A stretch of DNA of 64,000 nucleotides. Origin: Dermatemys mawii (taxonomy: Eukaryota; Chordata; Testudines; Dermatemydidae). Position numbers and translations under genes: made by a program. Below are positions 24,961 through 35,560 of the stretch, in pieces. The notes beneath the pieces are model-generated. The model was not told where the DNA came from. It saw only the letters and a program-made list of their open reading frames with translations, and searched no databases. Where the stretch lies: NCBI GenBank assembly GCA_007922305.1, contig ML677386.1:12815830-12879829 (forward strand), given 5' to 3'. Within the stretch, counting starts at the first letter, position 1. Each line of letters opens with the position of its first letter.

Positions 24961-27561
24961 ATGGGTGATATTTCAATGCCAATACCTGAACATGAGGACA
25001 ATAGTCAAGAAGGAGATGTGCCAACAGTAACAGATGCAGTAGAAGTTTCTGTGTATGATCAAGAAACTCAACAGCAGCAGGAAGATGTAGATCTTACAAA
25101 GAAAGAGCAATTCATGAGCATTACAGGTTTGACCATGACTGACATTGGAATTATTGACAAGAGCAATGCTGCCCAAATGAAATCTTTTCTTTAAATTAGT
25201 TGTTTTGAAATTCCAAGTAACATTTCACGAGATGCTGATAATCATGCTTTTCCTACTCATCTGCTGACAAAAGCACTTCCAAATGGTGAGACCTGCACAA
25301 GAGACTGGTTGTTCTAGAATATAGAAAAACAATCTCTACACTGTGCACCCTACTTCATTTTGAACAAAAGTGCTGCAAATGCATCAGTTCTCTCTGATCA
25401 ATTAGGATAGAGCATCAACAGAGTTGGAGGAAGTAGAAAGAGCTAATACCGTAACATGAGAGTTCAATGTCACACAAAGAAAACTGTGTTGCATGGAAAT
25501 CAGCCAGTAGGGCAGCATCGGTTGAACATTCAGTTGAAAATTTACTCCTGACTGAACTCTCTACAGAAACTAATAACTAGAAAAAACTTCCTGAGTGCAT
25601 CCTGAATGTCATCCTTTTCCTTTCTGAGCAGTGATTGACTGTCTCCAGTAAACCTATTGGTGATTGTGCAAATGGAAACTTTCTAGGCATAGTTGAGCTC
25701 TTCAGCAAATATGACCCACTTTTGTCAGAGCATATTAAACGTGTTCGAGAATCACAAGAGAGTCAAAAGCGCATGCAAGTCCATTATCTCTCCACATGCA
25801 TACAAAACAAGTTTATTGAATTATGTGGGTCATTCGTACAAAAAACAATTCTTGATGAGATTTGAAATGCCAAGTATTTTTCAATCATTTTTGATGCCAC
25901 TCCAGATTGTTCTTACAAGGAAGAGACTACTACGCTCAAGATTGTGGACAACTCAAAATTTTCAAAGGAAGAAAGGTTCATTTTGTTTGATAATTTCACC
26001 AGAAAAACTGGAAAAGAAATTGCTGCTTGAGTACTAGCAATCCAGAAGGTTTTAAGTTACATTTTCAAGTCTGCATTGACCAAGCCTATGACAATGGATC
26101 TAATATGGCTGGGAAGTACAAAGGTGTACAAACAGTTCTACCTGAGTATAATTCAAACTATATTTTCTCCAGCTGTGGAAACCACACACTAAACCTTGTA
26201 GGTGTTGACTGTGCTGAATCATGCAAGGAGGCAATTACTTACCTTGGAACTGTTCAGCAAATGTACAATCTCTTCAGTAGCAGTCCACAAAGGTGGTAAT
26301 TTCTGAAGCAATATCTTCCTGTTTCACTGCATGGAATGTCCAAAACTAGATGGTCTGCATGGATTTATGGTGTTCAACCCGTTGCACAGCATCTGAATTC
26401 AGTGAGAAAGTCTTTAAATGAGCTTGAATCTCTGAAGCTCACTGTACAGGCTCGAATTGAACTTCAGTCTATTCAGAAGCACATGTCCAAATTTGAAAGC
26501 ATTCTGATGTCATCTTTGTGGATGAAGCTACATACAGTGATCTACCAAACTAATCTGGTAATTGAAGCACGCAATGATACACTTGATGTTGAGAGGGATA
26601 AAACTGAAAGTCTTATCAGTGACATTCAACAGATTTGGGAACAATGGAATGTGATCTTGACTGAGTCCAAATTAGTAGCACAGAATATTGGCATTTCATC
26701 CGAATTCTCCACCAATCGCAACTTACCTATTGAATCTGATGCCAAGCAGCATTATAGGGTCAATGTCTTCCTTGTCATCATTGACTCTATTCAGTCAGGT
26801 CTTACATGTCAATTTGAATCACTGCAACTAATTTTTACCTTTGGTTTCTTTGGCAGTTCAACAGATTGAGGCCAGGTCTACACTACCTGCTGGATCGGCA
26901 GGTAGTGATCGATCTATCGGGGATCAATTTATCGCGTGTCATCTAGACACGATAAATCGATCCCCGAGCGCTCTTTCTGTTGACTCCAAAACTCCTCTGC
27001 CATGAGAGGCAGAAGCGGAGTCAATGGGGGAGCGCTGTGAGGATGCCAAGGTAAGTCGACCTAAGATATGTTGACTTCAGCTACGCTATTCACATAGTTG
27101 AAGTTGCGTATCTTGGGTTCACCTCCCCCCTCCTTAGTGTAGAGCTGGCTTGAGTAATGAAGATCTACTTTCTGCTGCAGAGCAATTTCAGCAACAGTAC
27201 AACAAAAAGATCTGAGTGATGAGGTCATCTCCTCAAACAAATACATGTCATGAACTTTAAATTGGGTTGCAAGCCAAAGGAATTGCTTCAAGAAATATTT
27301 GAACTTGGACTCTCTGAGGTGTTTCCTAATATTACAATTGTATTGCGTATTTTTGTCAGTTTGCCTGCATCAGTGGCTTCAGGTAAATGCACCTTCAACA
27401 TGTTGAAGCAGGTAAAGAACTATCACCGTTCAACTATGGGACAAGAGCATTTGAATGGGCTCGCCATGCTTAATATCTACTGGGACATTGCACAAAAGCT
27501 AGATTTTTCCTCAGTTAGTGCATTTGCACAGAAAAAGGCTAGAAAAGCATTTGTTAAATAA
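24961..27561 (+). pseudogene. hAT transposase pseudogene (ZMYM1-like, DUF4371)
   Basis: Decayed transposase of the hAT superfamily, whose product would cut and paste its own element. The pieces occur in the right order for the DUF4371/ZMYM1-like branch. An acidic N-terminal frame lies at 24961-25194. The first catalytic-fold block, with DATPD at 25893-25907 and SKFSKEERFILFDNFTRKTG, ends in a stop near 26030. The second block, in another frame, has DNGSNMAGKYKGVQ (26090-26131) and FSSCGNHTLNLV. KTRWSAWIYGVQPVAQHL is at about 26342, and the C-terminal dimerisation block with FPNITIVLRIF and NYHRSTMGQEHLNGLAML ends at 27561. Frameshifts, several stops and a 279-bp MITE (26871-27149) break it. 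The C-terminal frame agrees with the upstream frame once the 284 bases of MITE plus one target copy are discounted. The N-terminal zinc-finger part is not recognisable. Element ends were not found. Confidence 0.88.
26871..27149. mobile_element. MITE inside the hAT transposase, 279 bp
   Basis: The ends are inverted: GCCAGGTCTACACTACC at the left, and GCCAGCTCTACACTAAGG when the right end is read on the opposite strand. The flanks are TTGAG at 26866-26870 and 27150-27154, a 5-bp duplication. A second internal palindrome is formed by GATCAATTTATCGCGTGTC and GACACGATAAATCGATCCCC at about 26923-26965. This is a known-looking turtle family (from memory). Its terminal sequence resembles the MITE at 20808. 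Confidence 0.87.
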
Positions 27562-28059
27562 AAAAGTATTCAAATTATGTTTCACTCTGTTTTTGGTGCC
27601 TTATTTTGTTTTCACATGTTGTCATTTTTTATTTTTATTATGATCACTGGTTTTATTGGGCTGCAATGAAAATGTGAGGAAGTTAATTCTGCAATGTCAC
27701 TGTTGTGTGTGGAATTCTTGGAACAATCTATAGTAGTGATTGGTGAAGCCCAAAAGCTCTGGACAAGGAGTTCAGAACACACCAAAGTATGGCTATATGT
27801 AAAAATCCCAAGATTCGCAAAACAGGCAGAAGAGTTTGTCAAAACAGGTTCATTTATAACATGTTAATTTCTGACAGAAACAAGGAACTGCATTGGGAAA
27901 CAAGACAAAACAATAAAACATAACTGAACTTTATGAAGTTTGAAAATAATTAATGTCAGGTTCAATTTCAGTTTGGGGCAGAGATTGGGAGTGGCTTCTA
28001 ACGAGGGCTCTAAATTTTCCAAGATAGTTCACAGATTCCCTGCTTCATACTTCATCCAC
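27562..28059. other. no separate feature; probable 3' part of the hAT element
   Basis: AT-rich sequence following the transposase stop. It probably includes the non-coding 3' arm of the hAT element, but no terminal inverted repeat was identified. Confidence 0.4.
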
Positions 28060-28220
28060 ACCTTACATTCTGTGTAAGTGCTTTGAATTCATGCATCTGA
28101 TGAAGTGGATTTTAGCCCACGAAAGCTTATGCCCAAATAAATTTGTTAGTTTCTAAGGTGCCACAAGGACTCCTCATTGTTTTTGCTGAGACAGACTAAC
28201 ATGGATACCACTCTGAAACC
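28060..28220 (+). mobile_element. retroelement fragment with hammerhead-like core
   Basis: Contains GCATCTGATGAAGTGG, GCCCACGAAAGCTTATGC, AAATAAATTTGTTAGT, CTAAGGTGCCACAAGGAC and CAGACTAACATGGATACC in order. I recognise this as a dispersed amniote element common in turtles. CTGATGA at 28097-28103, a GTGG/CCAC stem (28105-28108 with 28117-28120) and GAAA at 28121-28124 form a hammerhead-ribozyme-like core of the kind described in Penelope-like elements. The Penelope assignment is inference. No coding part is attached. Confidence 0.65.
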
Positions 28221-29325
28221 TAAGACACAAGGTTAGTGGTAGTCAGCAGCTCTAGGCAACAAAGCGAGAAAGGCTCACAATGCTTTGCAGAGAAGATTAA
28301 TTGTAATTTGTCAGCATACTATCACCCCGCTAACACAGAAACGTAAGACCTGACTGGTACAACAGACAAGCTGATACCTGAAAGAAGTCAAAGCTATTGA
28401 AGCATTCTAGGCAAACCAGTGCAAAGGGATTTAATTACTTATGCGCCTTGTCAAGAAAATAATACGTTTTGTGTTTTTCAACCAGTTTCCAACAAGAAAT
28501 ACAGCCAAAGCATGACAGCCTGACTGTGTTTGATTGGGACTCCTTAGTTTCTTTTATTAGTACTGTCACATTTTATTTTACCATCTTTTACCAGAACAAA
28601 TGTATATGAAATCACTTTTGACATTTCCTAGATATCACACAGTAGATTATGTAGAAGATACATAGCCCCTCAGCGTTCCATATGCAAAATGCTCATTGTG
28701 GCACTTTGTAGCATGACAATTCTTTTTTACAGGAAAATGTTAGATTTCATTGAATGAAAATCAGTGCAATGGGTAATATTCATGTCAAAAGAGATTAATA
28801 TGTCCTCGGTAAAAATGTTTTATTACTGTTCCAGGATCTCTAGGATGGACTGTAGGGAAAGCATAATGCTATTTTAAATGTCTTCTTGCATTACTGATAA
28901 AACTCCCTGAATTCCCTGATGCTAAAAAATGATAATTTCCCTGTGTGGATTCCTTTCTTGATAATAGCTGTTTTGTGGCCTGAGGTGCCATCATTAATCT
29001 TTAGCCCATTAAGGGTCTTGGGGAAGAGAATTCTACACACTCTGCTTCCTAATCATTTCTTCTAAGTGGCAAAAACTTCCTAGGAACAGAGTTGAGTAAA
29101 CAGTTTGAAAAAAGTATCACAATTGGAAAGCAAGTTTTGATTTTATTATATTGCCAATACTTTCACATTCGCTTTCCACAAGCCATTAAAGTGCTTGGAT
29201 TTACTAGCATGAAATCTTATGAAAAGCTAATTTTAAGCTCAAACATTTGCAGAAAGCAAATTTCAAATTGTATGCTCAGCTGTCAAATTCACATTTTGCA
29301 CTGTGGCAAATTGCTGGCACTATTA
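28221..29325. other. no feature seen
   Basis: AT-rich sequence. The 78-codon frame at 29092-29328 has no motif or splice context. No repeat was recognised. Confidence 0.4.
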
Positions 29326-29890
29326 TGATGGGTCCCACGCTTTCTCTTCTTGTGGGGGGTTCAGGTAGCTATTTCTTGCCCCTGAATAGGGTATTAACTG
29401 CCCCACTAGTATCCTAGAGGAGGGGGAGTGGAGATGGAGGCACCCGGGCCTGCCCTCTACTCCGGGTCCCAGCCCACGGGCCCTGAGGATAGCGGTAAGC
29501 CACCTGAATTAGCTATTCCTTCCCCTGGGCTACTTCCCTCTCCTACCCTTCAGTTTGTGGGGCTTCCTGCCCTCTCTCTACACAGATTAGGTGTCTCTTT
29601 ACCTAGGGTCTGGGTGGTCTTGGTTCCAAACTCTCCTCCAACTGTTCACTGCTCCAACTCCTCCAAACTGCTCACTGCTCCAACTCCTCCAAACTGCTCA
29701 CTGCTCCAACCCCTCCAAACTGCTCCAACTCCTATCCTCCTCCCCTGTCTGCCTGAAGCAGGGGTTTTTATTAGGTTCTTAGCAGGGCCTTAATTGATTG
29801 CAGGTGTTCCAATCAACCTGCAACCTTCCCTAGTCCACAGGGAGCCACACCTCAGTTTGCTCTGAGTTTATAATCTCCCCTCAAGCACCC
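29326..29890. repeat. GC-rich dispersed repeat block
   Basis: Base composition jumps from AT-rich to GC-rich at GGGTCCCACGCTTTCTC and falls again after about 29890. Words such as GGAGATGGAGGCACCCGGGC and AAGCAGGGGTTTTTATTAGG are familiar to me as part of a turtle repeat, possibly LTR-derived. Two overlapping frames (29428-29793 and 29591-29782) are driven by composition and by the minisatellite inside. They are not treated as genes. Confidence 0.45.
29642..29738. repeat. 26-bp minisatellite, about 3.7 units
   Basis: The unit CTGCTCACTGCTCCAACTCC plus TCCAAA repeats at 29642, 29668 and 29694, followed by a partial unit at 29720 in which CTGCTCCAACTCC follows directly. Units differ at only one or two positions. 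It lies in the GC-rich repeat block, so it may vary between individuals. Confidence 0.93.
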
Positions 29891-29920
29891 TACCACAGCT
29901 CCCTGACTCTTCTCTATCAC

Positions 29921-29927
<7 letters not shown>

Positions 29928-29976
<49 letters not shown>

Positions 29977-30002
29977 ATTCATTCATTCATTCATTCATTC
30001 AC
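29928..30002. repeat. (AC)n then (CATT)n compound microsatellite
   Basis: About 48 bases of AC dinucleotide pass directly into about 26 bases of CATT/ATTC tetranucleotide. Read directly. Confidence 0.97.
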
Positions 30003-30524
30003 TATCAAAGCAAGTGCTTAGCTTCCACATTAAATTACCCTGTGTACTTTGTTCTCTGTGGTTTACCTCATCCAGAATCTTGTGTCTGTTGCCTCAATTT
30101 GCCCTCCTCCTGGATAGTTTATGTCTCATAGTTGGATAACTTTGTTTAGTTCACTGACTAAATTAAGGAAGCTCCATCTTTCTGAGGTAACAAATGTCCA
30201 AAACAACCCATGGCTCCAACCAACCTTGCATCATCTACTGGGCCGCAGTTTTTCCTCACAGGTGTGAGTAGCTTCCCCCTTTGATTCAGGTGAGTGAAGG
30301 GGATGGGGTGGGCTTCCTCCCAAGGCTTCTTCGAAGCCTCAGCTAAGGGATCTGCTTGTTGTTTAATGGGTCCTATTCTAGGCCACCAGCAGCAGAAGCA
30401 TTGCCTTACGCTGCACAGCAGACCTGGGATCTCTCTCACTTTTATATCCCTACCCATTTCCCAACATACATTAAGGCCAAGTCTATAGCTTTCCAAGAGC
30501 TTACTCTTTTGGACAGGGACTTTG
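30003..30524. other. no feature seen
   Basis: Opposing small frames at 30158-30556 overlap each other on both strands and carry no recognisable motif. No repeat was assigned. Confidence 0.35.
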
Positions 30525-30610
30525 GCCCAGATCCTCAAAGGCAGTTGGGCTTCTAACTTCCATTGAAATCTATGGAAGTTAGGAGCCTAAGTACTTTTGT
30601 GGATCTGGGC
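30525..30610. repeat. 86-bp palindromic MITE-like repeat
   Basis: GCCCAGATCCTCAAAGG at the left pairs with TTTGTGGATCTGGGC at the right. The interior arms TTCTAACTTCCATTGA and CTATGGAAGTTAGGAGCC pair too, so almost the whole unit folds into one hairpin. This 'GCCCAGATCC' hairpin is a familiar short repeat of turtle and bird genomes (from memory). No clear target duplication. Confidence 0.8.
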
Positions 30611-30720
30611 TATTGTCTTTAGGTCTTTTAACAAGGCTCCTAGCACACTTTTAGTGCTAAATAGCAATAAACAAACAATACAAATACTAATAATAATGAT
30701 TAATAATTAATAGTTAATTA
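30611..30720 (+). mobile_element. possible LINE tail with A/T-rich end
   Basis: CTCCTAGCACACTTTTAGTG followed by an AATA/TAAT-rich tail resembles the 3' ends of L2-like LINEs in this window. The match is short and the call is weak. Confidence 0.35.
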
Positions 30721-30823
30721 ATAATTAACAATCTATAATCTAATTGAATGTTTTAGCTTTTCAGGTCAACCTAGACAGCTATTCCAAAGTGTCAAACCCT
30801 GAACAGAGGAACATATGTAGTAG

Positions 30824-31740
30824 TGTCATAGGGCGACTTGTCCCTTTAAGAGGGAATAGGTCCAGTTTACCTTTGACTAATTAGTTGCCTCCTGTTAGAG
30901 TGTTCTTGACTTCTCTAAGGACCCAGGCAGCAGATGAGAAAGGGAGGAAGGTGGTCAGAAGGAGCAGAAGAGAGCTGGTGGGGGGTTGCTTGGAGAGAGC
31001 TGCATGAGACAATAGAAGCTGAGAGTTGTGGGAGCAGAGAGACAATGCTGAGAGAGAACTGATGGGAGCTGTTGAGAGATGAATATGCGAGCTGCTGGGA
31101 AAGGTCTGGCCAGACCTTGACACCTGGAGAACCCTGCTGAGAAGCAGGCTCTTACAGAGACCCCCTAGGGAAAGAGAGAGAACCAGCTCAGTCAAGGCAA
31201 GCCAAGCCCAGGAAAAAGAGAGTTGATTCTGGAGAGAGGTTTCCATGAGAAGATGCTCAGCGGGGGAATGGAACACACAAGGGAATGGAACACTGTGGGG
31301 AGCTCTCTTGCAGAAGCTGTGGGAGTTGTAAGAAGCATGGGGAATTGCTAAAGGTGTGGAAGCACAGATATTGAAGAAGGGGGGCTGTCAACTCTCAGGT
31401 AGATGGCTTGGACAGTGGGGTCTTGGAATAAAGGTGGAGGAACTGGGGAATGGAGTAGTTGTTGACTCTGACCTTGGTGGCCTGAAGATGATGACCTTGT
31501 AGTGTTGCTGCATTTTGACCTTTATTTTTCTGAGGGTTTGAGATTTCTCTTACTTTGAAGGATCTACTGATGGTTGCACTTATACTAGTAAACTATGCCC
31601 CAAAGCAGGGCTTGAAGTGGATTCTGAGAGAGACAACATTCCTTCTTCTGATCTGTGCTAGAGAAAATTGGCAATTTGTTTAACACCTGGGGACTGGTCA
31701 CTGTTTGATTATGAACTACTTTTGTGAGTGAGTGAAATGA
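30824..31740 (+). mobile_element. LTR-like dispersed repeat, ~0.9 kb
   Basis: It begins TGTCATAGGGCGACTTGTCC and CTTTAAGAGGGAATAGGTCC, runs through a purine-rich body (GGTCTGGCCAGACCTTGAC, CTGCTGAGAAGCAGGCTC), and ends in GGATCTACTGATGGTTGCAC and CACCTGGGGACTGGTCACTG. I recognise this order from memory as a turtle repeat. TGTC at the start fits an LTR, but no matching end or target duplication was found. The minus-strand 131-codon frame at 30881-31276 is a by-product of purine-rich sequence. Confidence 0.5.
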
Positions 31741-32628
31741 CATAGCCCTTTGACAGAATCATAGATTTACTGCCTCACTGGAAAAATGTGTTTCCATGCC
31801 TATATGTTCCTGGTTGAACTTTAAACAGGCAAAAAATAACCTTTCATCTGACAGACATGGAATTGTTCAATGCCAAGAGCCAAAGAATTATTTTAATATA
31901 TAAATAATGGACAGAAATTGACACCAAAGCCTACAAACACACGAAGAACATTAGTTTAATTTGAGCTGTTAACCTGTTATTACCACTTTTAAGCTGCTTA
32001 ACAGGTGCAGAGTAAGTAATCTCTTTATGCACTTATACATGGTGGCTTCTTGCATCTGCCTATGTTGGAGGTGGGACTGGCCATACAATTTGCAGTGCTT
32101 TGTGACTCAAACCATAGAGCGTGTTCCACTGGCTTATATTGAGTCACACAGCATAGAATGAAGTTTGACAATATGGACAGGAAGTGCTATGTCTTGCTAT
32201 ATGAAATATTTCAATACATGAAGGTTCTTACACCTCAGTGTGCAGCAGCATGCAAACAACACTGTCTGTGGGTGAAAAAGAAAATATGAGATTCTTACTA
32301 GTTACGACAAGCAACTGGCAAGGTAAAACGCAATCTTGAGGCTAGAAAGCAAGGTGTTTGGAGGAAGCTGAGAGAGAAAAATACAGTGAGAGGGTAAAAT
32401 TTTCAAAAGTGCATAGGCGACTGAGGAGCCTAAACTTCATTTATTTTAGTTGGATGTTGGCTCTGAATTTACCTGTGAATTTAATACAGAATGTCCACTT
32501 ATCATGTAATTAACCATTTCCACAGATGTATTCCTTATTTTCTTTTCCTATTATCAATATCTGTAGGATGTTGTTAAGAATTACCCATGTTTAAATAAAA
32601 TATCACCCACTGAAACTGTACTAGACCA

Positions 32629-32659
<31 letters not shown>

Positions 32660-34340
32660 TACATGCACCTTAATCATCCTGCTGATTTATTTTGATCTAG
32701 TGCTCAGATTCAAGACTTTATCCTTTCCACTAGTACAAACCATGCAATCTTTTCATAGCAGGGTTAAAATGGTTCCCTTTTAAGACATAAAATAAGTTAA
32801 GAATTGAGACAACACTTTGAGAGAGCTGCACCTAATTTGAAATCAACGTTACTAGAACAAACCTTTGAAAGCCCAGAAATATTTGGTCACGGCTTAGCAA
32901 GTAATTCTAACTTTTTGGCCAAATACACAAATCATGACTGAAGTTCCAAGATGTATGTTGAAGGGAGACAGACACAAGCTTATTGTATCTAGAGACATAG
33001 AACCAGACATGCTCATTACCACAGATGCATTTTCATGCAGATCTTCCCTATCCATCAAGTGGAAATACTTTGTTTTTGCTATTTGCTATATCTTTAATCC
33101 CAGGACATCAACATGTTGTACAAACAACTAACCTACACAATACCTTAGCAATCAGTAAATATTATGATATGTATGGAAAAGTACATTGAGGCACAGGAAA
33201 GTTAAGAGACACATAGTTCTTTTAAAATGTTTTTAAAATTCTACATTATTTTAAATACTAGACAATCAGGCAGTAGCTGCTTTGATGCTACCACACTGCT
33301 GAAACTTTCAAAGACGCATCCTTCCTATGGTCACTGGGTGTATGTAAATGTTTCCTGTTGCATGCCTAGCATAACATTTGTTGACATTGTATATTACATC
33401 AAAAAGAGAGTGGCTTTTGAAGCAAAGGAACACATTTTGTTCTTTAGAGATCTTCCCTATTCTCATGCATTTTCCTGATGTTCTGTCACATATAACAATT
33501 AGCATCACATTTTTGAATTTGTTTATTTTGGTTTCTAAAATTAACCCAGTCCACACTCTGGAATCATCCCACAGCAAAGTATTGTTTAGTTTTGTAGGCA
33601 ACTACTGGAACTAGCCATGCATGCTCATATAGTCCTTCAGATGACAGAGTGGTTAGAGACATATTTACTATACAATCAAATAAAACAGCAGGTTTTATCA
33701 TTTTGAATGACCTCCATACTGAGCAGGTAACTGCAAATACAACTAACAGTCATACTAACATGTAAGCACATATTCAAAGGTAATCATGTGAGTAGTCCCT
33801 TTTAACTACAGTGAGGCTATTCCCACACATAAAGTTAATCACATACATAAGGGTCTGGAAAACTGAGACCTAGGTTGTGTTAATATTGTTTGGAATTATT
33901 GTTCTCCATGTATAACTAACAAGTACTTTCATATGGAAATGACCACATTTTCATAAACATAATCTGTTTCTAAGTATTTTTTTCATTCTGACAGTAATAC
34001 ATAGTTTAATTAACATATCATTTATTTCTGAAATGAGATTGTACAGTGTGGTGACAGAGAAAAAAATCACTAAGATGCATTGACCAGATGAACAATTGGT
34101 GTACTTTGTTAGCATTCAAGATATACATGATATCATAAATCAAGCTTATGTTGCCACTGGCCTTGGCAGACAAGAAAGAGGATTTAAAAAATCTGTTGTA
34201 TGTAAATGATGCAAGAAAGTTAGTGGCTCATAGAAATGTGGGGACCTTTGATCCAATGTGTACCCTGTGGCTTCTGTCATTTAAAAACGCAGCTGAGATT
34301 TCATACCAGCTGACAGATAGCTTCCTACATTTAAGTGACC
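31741..34340. other. gene-free stretch with small repeats
   Basis: Contains a fold-back relative at 32393-32475, a (TC)n run at 32629-32655, a scrap resembling reverse-strand MIR at about 33160-33215 (GAGGCACAGGAAAGTTAAGA) and a palindromic repeat around 33760-33850. Opposing frames at 33227-33614 have no motifs. No gene is supported. Confidence 0.4.
32629..32655. repeat. (TC)n microsatellite
   Basis: Uninterrupted TC dinucleotides, read directly. Confidence 0.95.
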
Positions 34341-34344
34341 CTCA

Positions 34345-35560
34345 TGTTCTATTATGACACCCATGATCTTTTTTATGATTAGTGGATTGAGTAATGAGAA
34401 AGCCATACAACAACCAAGGTGCATACAATGGACTTTCACACAGAAGTTAGAGGATCTTGACTTTGCAGATGACATCAGCAATTCCATACCCATAGTGTCT
34501 TGCAAGCCAAAACAAATGATCTCCAGGCCTATGCACAATTATTAGGGCTGAAAATCAACACAGAAAACTAAAACCATGAGAATTGTCATGCAAAAAGAAA
34601 CACCAATTACATTTTCTGGGACTCACAAAAAAAAGGTCCAATACTTCACATATCTTGGTAGCACTGTAAGCACAGTGTAAGGAACAGATAAAGACATTGA
34701 AGCCAGAATAGCAAAAGCCAGACATGCCTTTGTAACTCCAAAGCCAATCTGGAGATATAGAATTCTTGCTTTCCAAACTAACCTTTTAATATTTAAAACT
34801 GTTGTAAAGTTGTTCTTAACTATATGGCACTGAAACTTGGAGCCTCAATTAGAACTTATCTAAACTCCACTTTTTCATAAACAGCTTTTTAGACAAACCC
34901 TCAATATCAGATGACCAGAAAAAAATCACAAATGAAGAATTACTGAGGAGCACAAAACAGAAACTGATACGGAAATTACAGAGCATAAATGGAGATGGCT
35001 ACCATATATATGGAGGAAAGATTCAAATAACATATCAAGATAGGCATAAGACAGGATCCCCTAAGGCAAGAGATGACACAGTAGAACAGGGGTCGGCAAC
35101 CTTTCAGAAGTGGCGTGCAGAGTCTTCATTATTCACTCTAATTTAAGGTTTCACATGCCAGTAATACATTTTAACATTTTCAGAAGGTCTCTTTCTACAA
35201 GTCTATAATATATAACTAAACTATTTTTGTATGTAAAATAAATAAGGTTTTCAAAATGTTTAAGAAGTTTCATTTAAAATTAAATTAAAATGCAGAGCTC
35301 CTCAGACAGGTGGCCAGGACCTGAGCAGTGTGAGTGCCACTGAAAATCAGCTCACGTGCCACCTTCGGCACCCATGCCATAGGTTGCCTTCCCCTGCAGT
35401 AGAACAAGGTTAATATGGACATGCACAATAGATGCAGGACTGAAATCTATCAAAATGACATTGGAAGAAACTAAGATTACAGCAGGAAACCAGCAAAGAT
35501 GAGAGACATTGGTGAAAGTCCTATGTTCAGCATAGAATAGAGAGGCATAAGAAAGAGAAT
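34345..35560 (+). pseudogene. LINE endonuclease-RT pseudogene (RTE-like), split by a MITE
   Basis: Remnant of a non-LTR retrotransposon reverse transcriptase. The frame at 34354-34545 has TPMIFFMISG, then KAIQQPRCIQW, then KLEDLDFADDIS, where FADD is the catalytic palm motif. Next, in other frames, come VQYFTYLGSTV (about 34640-34670), DIEARIAKARHAF and PIWRYRIL (34690-34765), GTETW (about 34826), and KITNEELLRSTKQKLI (about 34924-34970), the order found in 'endonuclease-reverse transcriptase' LINEs. After the 310-bp MITE, LKSIKMTLEETKITAGNQQR (about 35440-35500) continues the C-terminus. Stops and frameshifts occur throughout. Clade assignment is from memory of the motif string. Confidence 0.8.
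35087..35396. mobile_element. hAT-type MITE, 310 bp
   Basis: It begins CAGGGGTCGGCAACCTTTC and ends ATAGGTTGCCTTCCCCTG, a terminal inverted repeat of about 16 bases. Perfect 8-bp target duplications CAGTAGAA lie at 35079-35086 and 35397-35404. The interior (CAGTAATACATTTTAAC, CAGCTCACGTGCCACC) belongs to a family I know as abundant in turtles. It is inserted in, and therefore younger than, the RTE-like LINE. Non-coding. Confidence 0.96.

Noticed and set aside
29428..29793. 121-codon proline/leucine/serine-rich frame
   Set aside because: Driven by a GC-rich repeat block and a 26-bp minisatellite; no conserved domain.
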